A stretch of 5,307 bases of DNA from Nitrospira sp. (GCA_015904055.1 JABMDE010000042.1:13686-18992), one strand, 5' to 3'. Shown: positions 1-5,244, counted from the stretch's first letter. Notes: generated by a model not told the origin, from the sequence alone. Numbers and translations are program-made.

Positions 1-384
1 GGGATCGTGCTCCAAGGCACAGAGGTCAAATCGCTACGTGAGGGGAGGGTGAATCTGCAAGACAGCTACGCCTCCGTCCGCGAGGCCGAAGTCTTTCTCC
101 ATCATTGCCACATCAGCCCGTACAGCCACGGCAACGTCATGAACCATGATCCGATCCGTGTGCGCAAGCTGCTGCTGCACAAAAAAGAAATCAACAAACT
201 ACTCGGCAAAACGCAACAGAAGGGGCTCACGCTCGTTCCCCTCCGTATCTATTTTTCCGAGCGCGGGCTGGCAAAGGTCGAGCTGGGGCTTGCTAAGGGC
301 AAGAAGCAGCATGATCGCCGGGAGTCCATCAAGACCCGAGAAGCCGGCCGCGAAGTCGAGCGGGCGATGAAAGAAAGAAAGTAG
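1..384 (+). CDS. smpB: SsrA-binding protein SmpB, 5'-truncated by the window edge
   Basis: SmpB binds tmRNA (SsrA) and brings it to stalled ribosomes for trans-translation in the cytoplasm. The frame is open from base 1 to a TAG at 382-384, giving 127 residues; the family is usually about 150-160, so some 25-30 N-terminal residues lie outside the window. Family signatures are seen in order: GTEVKSLREG with NLQDSYA near the start (oligonucleotide-binding barrel), then NHDPIRVRKLLLHKKEI, then KGLTLVPLRIYF, then the basic GLAKGKKQHDRRESIK segment and a lysine/arginine-rich C-terminal tail, which in the family is disordered until it enters the ribosomal decoding centre. GTG at 7 is in frame but internal to the conserved barrel, so it is not the start. 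No tmRNA gene is seen beside it. It converges on a tiny - strand gene at 436-519. Identification is firm. Confidence 0.96.
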   Translation, partial: GIVLQGTEVKSLREGRVNLQDSYASVREAEVFLHHCHISPYSHGNVMNHDPIRVRKLLLHKKEINKLLGKTQQKGLTLVPLRIYFSERGLAKVELGLAKGKKQHDRRESIKTREAGREVERAMKERK

Positions 385-419
385 CGTGTGGTCACACCGC
401 CGCTTTTCGGGTAACACGC
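384..419. terminator. Possible bidirectional terminator between convergent genes
   Basis: A perfect 6-bp inverted repeat, GCGTGT at 384-389 and ACACGC at 414-419, encloses a smaller CCG/CGG pair (400-402 with 408-410). An alternative tight hairpin GTGTG/CACAC lies at 386-397. Read on the - strand the repeat is followed by a T-rich run (TACTTTCTTTCTTTC, 383-369), which fits intrinsic termination of the small - strand gene. Read on the + strand there is little T after the stem, so termination of smpB here is weaker. The stem is short, so this is a candidate only. Confidence 0.4.
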
Positions 420-435
420 CCGCGCCTGGTTTGAC

Positions 436-519
436 TTACTTGGCTTCTACGGCGAACGCTCTATAGAGGACCGCCAACACGACACTCACCGTCAGTATTC
501 CGATGATCAATGTAACCAT
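436..519 (-). CDS. 27-residue single-span membrane peptide, unknown function
   Basis: An ATG at 519-517 opens a 27-codon frame ending in TAA at 438-436. It is preceded by a near-ideal Shine-Dalgarno, AGGAGGT at 534-528, with an 8-base spacer. The peptide begins MVTLIIGILTVSVVLAVLYR and ends AFAVEAK: residues 2-18 are almost wholly hydrophobic and form one membrane span, followed by a short Arg/Glu/Lys tail. By the positive-inside rule the C terminus with R20 is probably cytoplasmic. It lies 173 bases downstream of the histidine kinase in the same orientation and has its own promoter-like region (552-605). Tiny one-span proteins of this size serve as small subunits of large membrane complexes (KdpF, CydX) or modulate sensor kinases; the tail is too unlike those for me to assign a family. 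The start, RBS and composition are seen directly; any role is inference. Confidence 0.7.
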   Translation of the reverse strand: MVTLIIGILTVSVVLAVLYRAFAVEAK

Positions 520-551
520 GGCTTCTTACCTCCTGTAGATTTGATGTAGCA

Positions 552-605
552 ATCCTACTCCTCCTCTATGAAGGGCCCATGAGGAGACCATGAAGAATTC
601 TTCAT
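552..605 (-). promoter_or_regulatory. Phased 11-bp repeats and -10 element: putative response-regulator-activated promoter
   Basis: On the - strand three pentamers follow at an exact 11-bp period: TTCAT (594-590), CTCAT (583-579) and TTCAT (572-568). Ten bases beyond the last one is TAGGAT (557-552), a 4/6 match to a sigma-70 -10 box, with no clear -35. This matches the layout known for PhoB/OmpR-type activators, which bind 11-bp direct repeats replacing the -35 region about 10 bp before the -10. A start near 545 would leave a leader of about 26 bases to the small membrane gene. The first repeat also forms part of a 16-bp palindrome (590-605). That the neighbouring regulator binds here is inference. 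Confidence 0.4.
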
Positions 606-692
606 CTTTCCAGCGGACGCGGGGCTGGGGTTCTCACGGCATGAAATGCCATTGAGGGGGTTCAAGCTGTCGGGAAATCGAGGGTATTTAAG

Positions 693-2120
693 TTAGGCGA
701 GAATCGTCTGGTGTGTCGAAACCGGAAACCGCAGGGTAAAGATGGAGCCCTTGTGGATTTGGCTGGCGACCGAAATGGTGCCGCCGTGAGCTTCCGCGAT
801 TTCCTTTACAATGGGAAGTCCGAGTCCGGTGCCGGCGGAATCTTTCGCCCGCGCCCAATCGGTCCGGTAGAACCGCTCGAAGAGATGCGGGATATTCTCC
901 GGCTCGATTCCATGGCCCGTATCCTCGACGGCCACGTCCACCCATTCCCCGGCGCTATGCAAATGGACGGTGACGGACCCGCCGGACGGTGTATATCGAA
1001 GCGCATTGTCGAGTAAATTGATCAGCGCTTGTTTGAGCCACTGCGCGTCGCCGAGAATGGGCGGAACCGATTCGGATACGAATGACAAAGCAATGCGGTA
1101 GTCATCCGCCAGCAGGGTCAACTCGTCCACAATCTCTTGAATCAGCGGTTCCAAGGCGAGAGGTGCGAGATGAATGGGAGGTTTGCTGCTGGTGAATTTT
1201 GCAAGCGTCAAGAGTGGGCGTGTCAACGCGATGAGCCGCCCGACTTGTTCCAGATTATTGATGAGTGCATCGCGATATTCTGCCGTCGTCCTGGCTTTCA
1301 TGAGTGCGACCTCCAAATTGCCTTGGAGGATGGTCAGAGGGGTCTTCATCTCGTGGGCGGCGATTTCGCAAAAGTTCCGTTGGACCTCGCTGTTTCGCTG
1401 GAATCGATCCAACACGGAGTTGACCGCCTGGGTGAGCCGCCGAAATTCCCGATAGGGTGAATCCACCGCGAGGCGTTTCCCTAGATCGGCCTCGGACATC
1501 GTTTCGGCGCGAGCGCATAAGGTCTCGATCGGAGCCAGCACTTTCTTTGCCAGCCACACACTACCGATCCAGGCGACGACGAGCGTGGCCCCCGACCCAA
1601 GGGAGAGCAGAAACATCAGACCATACAGGGTCTCTCGGTAATGGCGCAGCGAGGTTTCCGTCTGAAGGACATACTGAATATGCCCGTCTTTCATAATGGA
1701 GAGGAATAGATGTCGGGCAGGCATTCCGGTGGCCGACTCAATCGTGACAAACACCGTGTGCTCGATCTGGACTTGCCGAAAGATATGGGGGGGAACCGAC
1801 TCCTGCACCGCCGCATTGGGGCTATTCCACAGAAGCCGGCCGTCCGCCGAGAAAACACGAAGCGAGTGAGGGATATCCGGTAGAACCTGCCGTTCCTGAT
1901 TGCTTCGGCCGGCCGGCCCCACATCCTGGCCGCTCTTTTCAAATATCTCGGGGCGTTGTTCAACGAGCTCGGCTAGGGAGTCCGACAACTCTAACAGCAG
2001 TCCGTCCACGAACCGGTTCAACAGGACCTCGCTCGTAACGTACACAAGGGCGGATAAGACGAGTAGCCCCGCCATCAACAGGAAGGTAGACCAACTGATG
2101 AGACTGCGCAGGGATTTCAC
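693..2120 (-). CDS. Membrane sensor histidine kinase of an OmpR-type two-component system
   Basis: This 475-residue inner-membrane kinase autophosphorylates on His and passes the phosphate to the response regulator encoded just upstream. Order of parts: transmembrane helix 1 at about residues 11-30; an extracytoplasmic sensor of about 135 residues (31-165) with no motif I recognise; transmembrane helix 2 at about 166-191; HAMP linker about 192-245; HisKA dimerisation domain with H256 in AAHEMKTPLT; and the ATPase domain with the N box NLLDNALRY (N368, N372), G1 box DTGHGI (D400, G402, G404), F box FERFYR (415-419 region) and G2 box GTGLGL (430-435). All catalytic motifs are intact. The start is GTG at 2120, inside the regulator's last codons: the GTGA overlap (2120-2117) implies translational coupling. 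The stop is TAA at 695-693. The signal cannot be read from the sequence; the layout resembles the QseC/CusS/PmrB type. Confidence 0.95.
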   Translation of the reverse strand: MKSLRSLISWSTFLLMAGLLVLSALVYVTSEVLLNRFVDGLLLELSDSLAELVEQRPEIFEKSGQDVGPAGRSNQERQVLPDIPHSLRVFSADGRLLWNSPNAAVQESVPPHIFRQVQIEHTVFVTIESATGMPARHLFLSIMKDGHIQYVLQTETSLRHYRETLYGLMFLLSLGSGATLVVAWIGSVWLAKKVLAPIETLCARAETMSEADLGKRLAVDSPYREFRRLTQAVNSVLDRFQRNSEVQRNFCEIAAHEMKTPLTILQGNLEVALMKARTTAEYRDALINNLEQVGRLIALTRPLLTLAKFTSSKPPIHLAPLALEPLIQEIVDELTLLADDYRIALSFVSESVPPILGDAQWLKQALINLLDNALRYTPSGGSVTVHLHSAGEWVDVAVEDTGHGIEPENIPHLFERFYRTDWARAKDSAGTGLGLPIVKEIAEAHGGTISVASQIHKGSIFTLRFPVSTHQTILA

Positions 2121-2782
2121 GCGGCTGTTTCCGGTTCTTCGAGCATGTACCCGGCGCCGCGCACAGTGGCGATCAACGGAGGTGAAAAATCACGATCGAC
2201 CTTGGCCCGCAGCGCTCGAATATGGGCATCCACGATGTTTGTCATGGGGTCATAGCTGATGTCCCACACATGTTCGATAATCGCCGTTCTGGTCAACACC
2301 CGATTCTTGTTGCGCAAGAGAAACTCAAGCAGAGCATATTCCTTATTCGTCAGAGAAATTTCCTGCCCGGCCCTCCAGACGCGGTGGGAAGCCGGGTCCA
2401 GCTTCAGATCCGCCGCTTGAAGGTGCACCAACTGCTGCGGGCTCCCCCGGCGGAGCAGGGCTCGGATTTGAGCCAGTAGTTCAACAAAGGCGAAGGGCTT
2501 AGGCAAAAATTGATCCGCACCGGTATCGAAGCCGGAGACCTTGGTCTCCAGCGTGTTGCGCGCAGTCAACAGCAGCACCGGAGTCATATTGCCCTTGGCG
2601 CGCACGCGGCGGCAGAGCGTAAGGCCGTCGAGCTTGGGCAATGTGATGTCGAGGATCAGCAGATCGTATGCCAGGCCTTCTTCGCCGTCTGGCGCGACGT
2701 CCACTGCGTATTGCTCTTCTCTCAGACCCTTCCGGATAAACTGAGCAAGGTTCACATCGTCTTCAACGAGCAGTATTCGCAT
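2117..2782 (-). CDS. OmpR/PhoB-family response regulator with shortened receiver domain
   Basis: This 221-residue cytoplasmic DNA-binding regulator is the partner of the kinase it overlaps. The receiver domain (residues 1-112) has the acidic pair D8/D9, phospho-acceptor D45 in LLILDITLPKLDG, switch T73 in LLLTAR, F92 and K95 in LPKPF. The winged-helix domain (about 124-217) has SLTNKEYALLEFLL, the recognition helix around 181-195 (TNIVDAHIRALRAKVD) and the closing RGAGYML wing. Odd: in close relatives the phospho-acceptor is near residue 51; here GEEGL is followed almost at once by YDLLILD, so about six residues of helix 2 and its loop are missing in frame (around 2674-2668). It could still fold, but the domain is abnormal. 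Start ATG at 2782 with AGGA seven bases upstream; a promoter lies at 2838-2866. It probably controls its own operon or the small membrane gene downstream, but no target is proven. Confidence 0.94.
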   Translation of the reverse strand: MRILLVEDDVNLAQFIRKGLREEQYAVDVAPDGEEGLAYDLLILDITLPKLDGLTLCRRVRAKGNMTPVLLLTARNTLETKVSGFDTGADQFLPKPFAFVELLAQIRALLRRGSPQQLVHLQAADLKLDPASHRVWRAGQEISLTNKEYALLEFLLRNKNRVLTRTAIIEHVWDISYDPMTNIVDAHIRALRAKVDRDFSPPLIATVRGAGYMLEEPETAA

Positions 2783-2789
2783 TGACTAT

Positions 2790-2819
2790 CCTGGTTCCAG
2801 GCTTCTGAACGACCTTCAG
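2790..2819 (-). promoter_or_regulatory. Two small hairpins in the regulator leader, one covering the ribosome binding site
   Basis: In the 5' leader of the response regulator mRNA, CTGAA (2819-2815) can pair with TTCAG (2809-2805) around a 5-base loop. CCTGG (2801-2797) can pair with CCAGG (2794-2790) around two bases, or as four pairs around a tetraloop. The second hairpin contains most of the AGGA Shine-Dalgarno that precedes the ATG at 2782. Either repeat might instead be a protein-binding site. The stems are short and may be chance. Confidence 0.22.
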
Positions 2820-2837
2820 GGCGTCACGATCCGCTAT

Positions 2838-2866
2838 ATTATGCCATCTCTCGGCTGTCCGGTCAC
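2838..2866 (-). promoter_or_regulatory. Sigma-70-like promoter of the two-component operon
   Basis: On the - strand GTGACC (2866-2861, 4/6 match to TTGACA) and CATAAT (2843-2838, 5/6 match to TATAAT) are separated by exactly 17 bp. Transcription would begin near 2831, giving a leader of about 48 bases before the regulator's ATG at 2782. The position and orientation fit the operon; the match was found by eye. Confidence 0.55.
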
Positions 2867-3000
2867 TCTACTACAAATCAGGCAGGAGATCGTCGGACTC
2901 AATGGGGGCACGGTCGTTCGTCAGTGAAGATGCGCCGGAGGTAGCTGTGTCATAACAACGTATGAATGGATGAGGAAATCGCTGGAAGCTCTGTGAAACA

Positions 3001-3019
3001 GACCGTCGTCTCGTCGGTC
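3001..3019 (-). terminator. Weak hairpin at the end of the - strand remnant
   Basis: On the - strand GACCG (3019-3015) and CGGTC (3005-3001) form a 5-bp stem around nine bases, followed by TGTTTC. The stem overlaps the TGA of the degraded reading frame at 3018-3020. It may be a leftover intrinsic terminator, but the T run is short. Confidence 0.22.
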
Positions 3020-3375
3020 AGCACAGGCTGCTTCGGCAGTTTGTGACCACTAGGTTGGTCGCTTTCTCGCCCGCTTCGAGGTCAATGGTCAGCCACGCAA
3101 TTCCGGCTGTCCGTTCGTCCTGGTGGGAGCCGCCTCCGCCTTCGATCAGACTCACGAGATAATACCGGCCGGCCGGGATCTTCATGAACCAGAAATGTCC
3201 GGTCGGGTTGGCTCTCGTGGTGCGAAGATAGGGAAGCAATCGCTTTTCGGTCAGGAGCTGAGCCAGCCCGTCACGGGCACAGTCCGCTTGTTGGCGGGAC
3301 ATGAGGCCGTCGTTGGCGGTCGTGTCGTCGTTCGAGATGCAGCCGGTGGTTCGTACATGGTGGTCGAACCAGTAG
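3018..3375 (-). pseudogene. C-terminal remnant of a carboxypeptidase-regulatory-like domain protein
   Basis: The - strand frame ending in TGA at 3020-3018 carries about 118 residues that look like real protein: RYWFDHHVRTT at its upstream end, then LLPYLRTTRANPTGHFWF, then MKIPAGRYYLVSLIEGG, then TAGIAWLTIDLEAGEKATN. The pattern 'Thr-x-Ala-x-x-x-Gly-x-Phe-x-Phe, ..., Pro-Ala-Gly-x-Tyr-Tyr' is typical of carboxypeptidase-regulatory-like (prealbumin-like beta-sandwich) domains of exported proteins. Upstream of about 3375 the same frame stays open to 3500 but is antisense to a NorD-like remnant and has no protein-like character. No start codon with a ribosome binding site exists: ATG at 3302 would give 94 residues but has no Shine-Dalgarno and cuts into the domain. 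No signal peptide is present, although such proteins are normally exported. I take it as a 5'-deleted relic; a short functional protein is the less likely alternative. Confidence 0.55.
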
Positions 3376-3392
3376 CGTGCGATCCACCGGCT
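3341..3392. repeat. Nested inverted repeats at the junction of two gene remnants
   Basis: An outer 9-bp perfect inverted repeat, AGCCGGTGG (3341-3349) and CCACCGGCT (3384-3392), encloses an inner 6-bp one, GGTTCG (3348-3353) and CGAACC (3365-3370). The spacer of the outer pair is 34 bp and contains the point, about 3371-3376, where both flanking reading frames lose their homology. The repeat may have taken part in the rearrangement or may be coincidental. Confidence 0.45.
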
Positions 3393-3639
3393 CTTGATCC
3401 TCGTGAGCGACGGCCGGCCGCTGGACGGCGAATATAAGGACGAGTATGCCTTGGAGGACACCAAGACGGCGCTTCGTGAAGTCAGACAACGAGGCATCAA
3501 TCCGTTTTGTGTGACTATCGATCGGGAGGCCGACCTCTACATGCGTCGTATGTACGGTGACGTACAGTTTGCCGTGATCGACCGTGTAGAATCGCTGCCA
3601 TCTCGATTGCCGCGCATGTATCATAGGCTGACCAGATAG
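3376..3639 (+). pseudogene. C-terminal remnant of a NorD-type von Willebrand A protein
   Basis: After an in-frame TAG at 3373-3375 the + frame runs 87 codons to TAG at 3637-3639. It starts RAIHRLLILVSDGRP and continues with YKDEYALEDTKTALREVR, GINPFCVTIDREADLYM, and LPSRLPRMYHRL at the end. These match in order the C-terminal end of NorD-type proteins, which partner MoxR-type AAA ATPases in activating nitric oxide reductase and other metalloenzymes. The remnant begins at the strand carrying SDGRP, so it lacks the DxSxS metal-site motif and the first half of the VWA domain, plus the large N-terminal part (family members are typically around 600 residues or more). The TTG at 3394 has no Shine-Dalgarno. 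No norQ/norB neighbour is visible. It is almost certainly a relic left by the event that joined it to the opposite-strand remnant. Confidence 0.62.
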
Positions 3640-3683
3640 CGGATGTGTGCCGCGAAGGGTTGGGTGAGGGGTAGGGAGAATTG

Positions 3684-4094
3684 ATGGCGAATCCAGTAGA
3701 ACGACCCGCGGTTCCGGCCTGGCTCCATAAGCTGTTTACCGGCCATCAGTATCCCTATGTCCGCCGGCTAGCGAAGTTTGCGCAGCCGCTGAAACCTGGC
3801 GAAGATCGACAGGAACCGACCAAGGAACTGATCGAGGCGAAATTTTGGGAAGTTTACCCTCGATGCCGGGCCAAAGTGTTACAAGAAGTGAAAGCGGGTA
3901 TGATTGTGGTCTTTCATGACTTGGGCGAATATCCGGCGGGCGGCTATCAGGAATTGATCGACAATCCCGAAGCCTTTCTGGCTAAGACGTACGGCAAAAA
4001 GAAAATCAAAGTGAATTTTTACGACGGCGATAATTTCGTCTGCACAATCAACTTCAAAGTGGCGGGCTGGACAGAGCATGAACATGTAGGCTGA
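3684..4094 (+). CDS. Conserved-looking 136-residue protein of unknown function
   Basis: The ATG at 3684 is chosen over the in-frame TTG at 3681 because the Shine-Dalgarno GGGAG (3674-3678) sits five bases from the ATG but only two from the TTG. The product is soluble, with no signal peptide or membrane span. It starts MANPVERPAVPAWLHKLF, has a lysine/glutamate-rich helix-like part (about 44-70, with EAKFWEVYPRCRAKVLQEV), a hydrophobic strand MIVVFHDL (73-80) followed by GEYPAGGYQELIDNPEAF, a basic stretch GKKKIKVNFYDGDNF (104-118) and ends WTEHEHVG. I recognise no domain and no catalytic motif. Codon use and the RBS suggest a true gene. It starts 45 bases after the NorD remnant and ends 91 bases before mdh, in the same orientation, so it may be co-transcribed with mdh through the hexamer repeat. 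A role linked to mdh would be guesswork. Confidence 0.8.
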   Translation: MANPVERPAVPAWLHKLFTGHQYPYVRRLAKFAQPLKPGEDRQEPTKELIEAKFWEVYPRCRAKVLQEVKAGMIVVFHDLGEYPAGGYQELIDNPEAFLAKTYGKKKIKVNFYDGDNFVCTINFKVAGWTEHEHVG

Positions 4095-4167
4095 GGTTCA
4101 GGCTAAGGTCAAGGCGGATTTGGAGATGGGCAATCTTCCTTGACCTCAACCTAAGCCTAAACCTTCG
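4088..4167. repeat. Symmetric bipartite hexanucleotide repeat, (AGGNNN)5 - 20 bp - (CCTNNN)5
   Basis: Five consecutive hexamers begin with AGG (4088, 4094, 4100, 4106, 4112). After a 20-base spacer (4118-4137) five consecutive hexamers begin with CCT (4138, 4144, 4150, 4156, 4162). The two arms are largely complementary: AGGTCAAGG (4106-4114) pairs perfectly with CCTTGACCT (4138-4146), and AGGTT plus AGGCT (4094-4098, 4100-4104) pair with AGCCT plus AACCT (4154-4158, 4160-4164). The transcript can therefore form a long, interrupted hairpin. The first unit overlaps the stop codon of the upstream gene, and the last ends five bases before the mdh Shine-Dalgarno. No T run follows, so it is not a classical terminator. 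Confidence 0.75.
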
Positions 4168-4184
4168 CGGGGGGAGGAACGGAA

Positions 4185-5105
4185 ATGGGGTGTCCTAAAA
4201 TTACCGTGGTGGGTGCGGGGAATGTCGGGGGAACGACGGCGCAGCGCTTGGCCGAGAAAGACACCTACGATGTCGTCTTGGTCGATATCACGGAGGGTAT
4301 GCCGCAGGGCAAGGCGCTCGATATCTCGCAAGCCGGACCGGTGTGCGGATATAGCACCCGTGTCGTCGGCACCAATGGCTATGACGAAACCGCCGGCTCA
4401 TCGGTTGCGGTCATTACGTCCGGCATTCCGAGAAAACCGGGCATGAGCCGCGACGAGCTGCTGTCGACCAACGCGAAGATCGTGAAATCCGTCGTGTCGC
4501 AATTGGTGGCCCGCTCCCCGGATATCATTTTGATTCTGGTCACCAATCCGTTGGACGCCATGGTCCATGTGGCTAGTCGTGTCAGCGGACTGCCCAAATC
4601 AAGAGTCATTGGCATGGGCGGTATCTTGGATTCCGCCAGAATGCGCACGTTCATCGCAGCCGAATTAAACGTGCCGGGACCTGACGTGCAGGCCATGGTC
4701 TTGGGAGGCCATGGCGATACGATGGTGCCGCTCCCGTGCTATACCACTGTGAAGGGCAAGCCCGTCTCTGACCTGATGCCCAAGGACAAACTGGATGCGA
4801 TCATCCAGCGGACGCGTGATGGAGGAGCGGAGATCGTAGGTCTGCTGAAAACGGGCAGTGCCTTCTATGCTCCGTCCGCCTCGGCGGTAGATATGGTTGA
4901 GGCAATTTATAAAGATGAAAAGCGGGTGATGCCCTGCTCGGTCCTCTGTGAAGGCGAGTATGGACTGAAGAACGTCATTATCGGACGCAGTGGCGTGGAA
5001 CAGATCATGGAGTACGAGTTGACCGTCAACGAGCGAGCGGCATTGGAAACATCGGCGAACGCTGTCCGGGAACTCTGCGCTGCTGTGGACCGGCTCATGG
5101 TGTGA
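4185..5105 (+). CDS. mdh: Malate dehydrogenase (NAD-dependent, LDH-like type)
   Basis: The enzyme interconverts malate and oxaloacetate with NAD(H) in the TCA cycle, or in the reverse direction in reductive-TCA organisms; it is cytoplasmic and in this family forms dimers or tetramers. The 306 residues compare with about 310-320 in the family. Visible motifs: the Rossmann loop GAGNVG (10-15); D34 at the end of the second strand, favouring NAD over NADP; the substrate loop [13 protein letters not shown] with R83 and R89; VTNPLD with N121; GILDSARMR with catalytic D149 and substrate-binding R152; and the catalytic H176 in [10 protein letters not shown]. The arginine at 83 in the loop supports malate rather than lactate as substrate. 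Start ATG at 4185 with GGAGG (4173-4177) seven bases upstream; stop TGA at 5103-5105. The long hexamer-repeat hairpin lies just upstream and may influence expression. Complete and apparently functional. Confidence 0.97.
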   Translation: MGCPKITVVGAGNVGGTTAQRLAEKDTYDVVLVDITEGMPQGKALDISQAGPVCGYSTRVVGTNGYDETAGSSVAVITSGIPRKPGMSRDELLSTNAKIVKSVVSQLVARSPDIILILVTNPLDAMVHVASRVSGLPKSRVIGMGGILDSARMRTFIAAELNVPGPDVQAMVLGGHGDTMVPLPCYTTVKGKPVSDLMPKDKLDAIIQRTRDGGAEIVGLLKTGSAFYAPSASAVDMVEAIYKDEKRVMPCSVLCEGEYGLKNVIIGRSGVEQIMEYELTVNERAALETSANAVRELCAAVDRLMV

Positions 5106-5132
5106 GGAGGAGCCGTCGGTCGTCATGAGCCG
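5091..5132 (+). repeat. Hairpin spanning the mdh stop codon
   Basis: CGGCTCATG (5091-5099) and CATGAGCCG (5124-5132) are a perfect 9-bp inverted repeat; with two G-T wobbles and one G-C pair the stem reaches 12 pairs around an 18-base loop. The loop holds the mdh TGA and a GGAGG motif. Without a T run it is not a clear terminator; it may protect the 3' end or hide the GGAGG from ribosomes. Confidence 0.45.
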
Positions 5133-5244
5133 CGCATCAACGGAGAATCACCGGTGCCTTCTCCATACGTTTGACGAATGGCGGTTGGCGAATGACGAGG
5201 CGTGCGAACTTGACATTGGAAGAAGGGCTACAGTACAGGTATGA
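5125..5244 (+). CDS. Doubtful 39-codon reading frame after mdh
   Basis: An ATG at 5125, 20 bases after the mdh stop, opens 39 codons to TGA at 5242-5244 (starts MSRASTENHR, ends RRATVQV). A GGAGGAG at 5106-5112 precedes it, but the 12-base spacing is long and both the Shine-Dalgarno and the start lie in the hairpin 5091-5132. The peptide is polar with two cysteines and no recognisable motif. The same stretch may simply be the intergenic region and promoter of the next gene. Confidence 0.15.
   Translation: MSRASTENHRCLLHTFDEWRLANDEACELDIGRRATVQV
5142..5164 (+). terminator. Weak terminator-like hairpin downstream of mdh
   Basis: GGAGAA (5142-5147) pairs with TTCTCC (5159-5164) around 11 bases that include the palindrome CACCGGTG. 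It is followed by ATACGTTTG, a poor T run. The position between mdh and the next gene suits a terminator, but the structure is weak. Confidence 0.25.
5210..5239 (+). promoter_or_regulatory. Candidate promoter of the gene at the right edge
   Basis: A perfect TTGACA (5210-5215) is followed after 18 bp by TACAGG (5234-5239), only a 3/6 match to the -10 consensus. An alternative pair is TTGGAA (5216-5221) with TATGAG (5240-5245), also 18 bp apart. Either would start transcription about 25-30 bases before the ATG at 5277. Confidence 0.28.

Noticed and set aside
648..661. Possible sigma-54 promoter (TGGCATTTCATGCC on the - strand)
   Set aside because: The GG to GC distance is 8 rather than the required 10 bases; it is simply a small GGCAT/ATGCC hairpin.
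1137..1460. + strand frames of about 100 codons opposite the histidine kinase
   Set aside because: They are antisense to the HAMP/HisKA region, where the kinase reading is certain.
2962..2974. A second copy of the ATGAA/ATGAG motif near the two-component promoter
   Set aside because: The spacing is 8 bp, not 11, and it lies far upstream of the -35 box, so it does not support an autoregulatory site.
3123..3437. A 104-codon + strand frame over the - strand remnant
   Set aside because: It has no protein-like pattern and no RBS; it is the mirror of the beta-sandwich remnant read in the opposite sense.
3271..3624. A 117-codon - strand frame opposite the NorD remnant
   Set aside because: It is antisense to the recognisable NorD C-terminus, is rich in Arg/His as shadows often are, and has no RBS.
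3681..3683. TTG start for the 136-residue protein
   Set aside because: It is only two bases from the Shine-Dalgarno; the ATG three bases later has proper spacing.
4665..5126. A 153-codon - strand frame opposite mdh
   Set aside because: It is antisense to intact mdh catalytic motifs and has no independent support.
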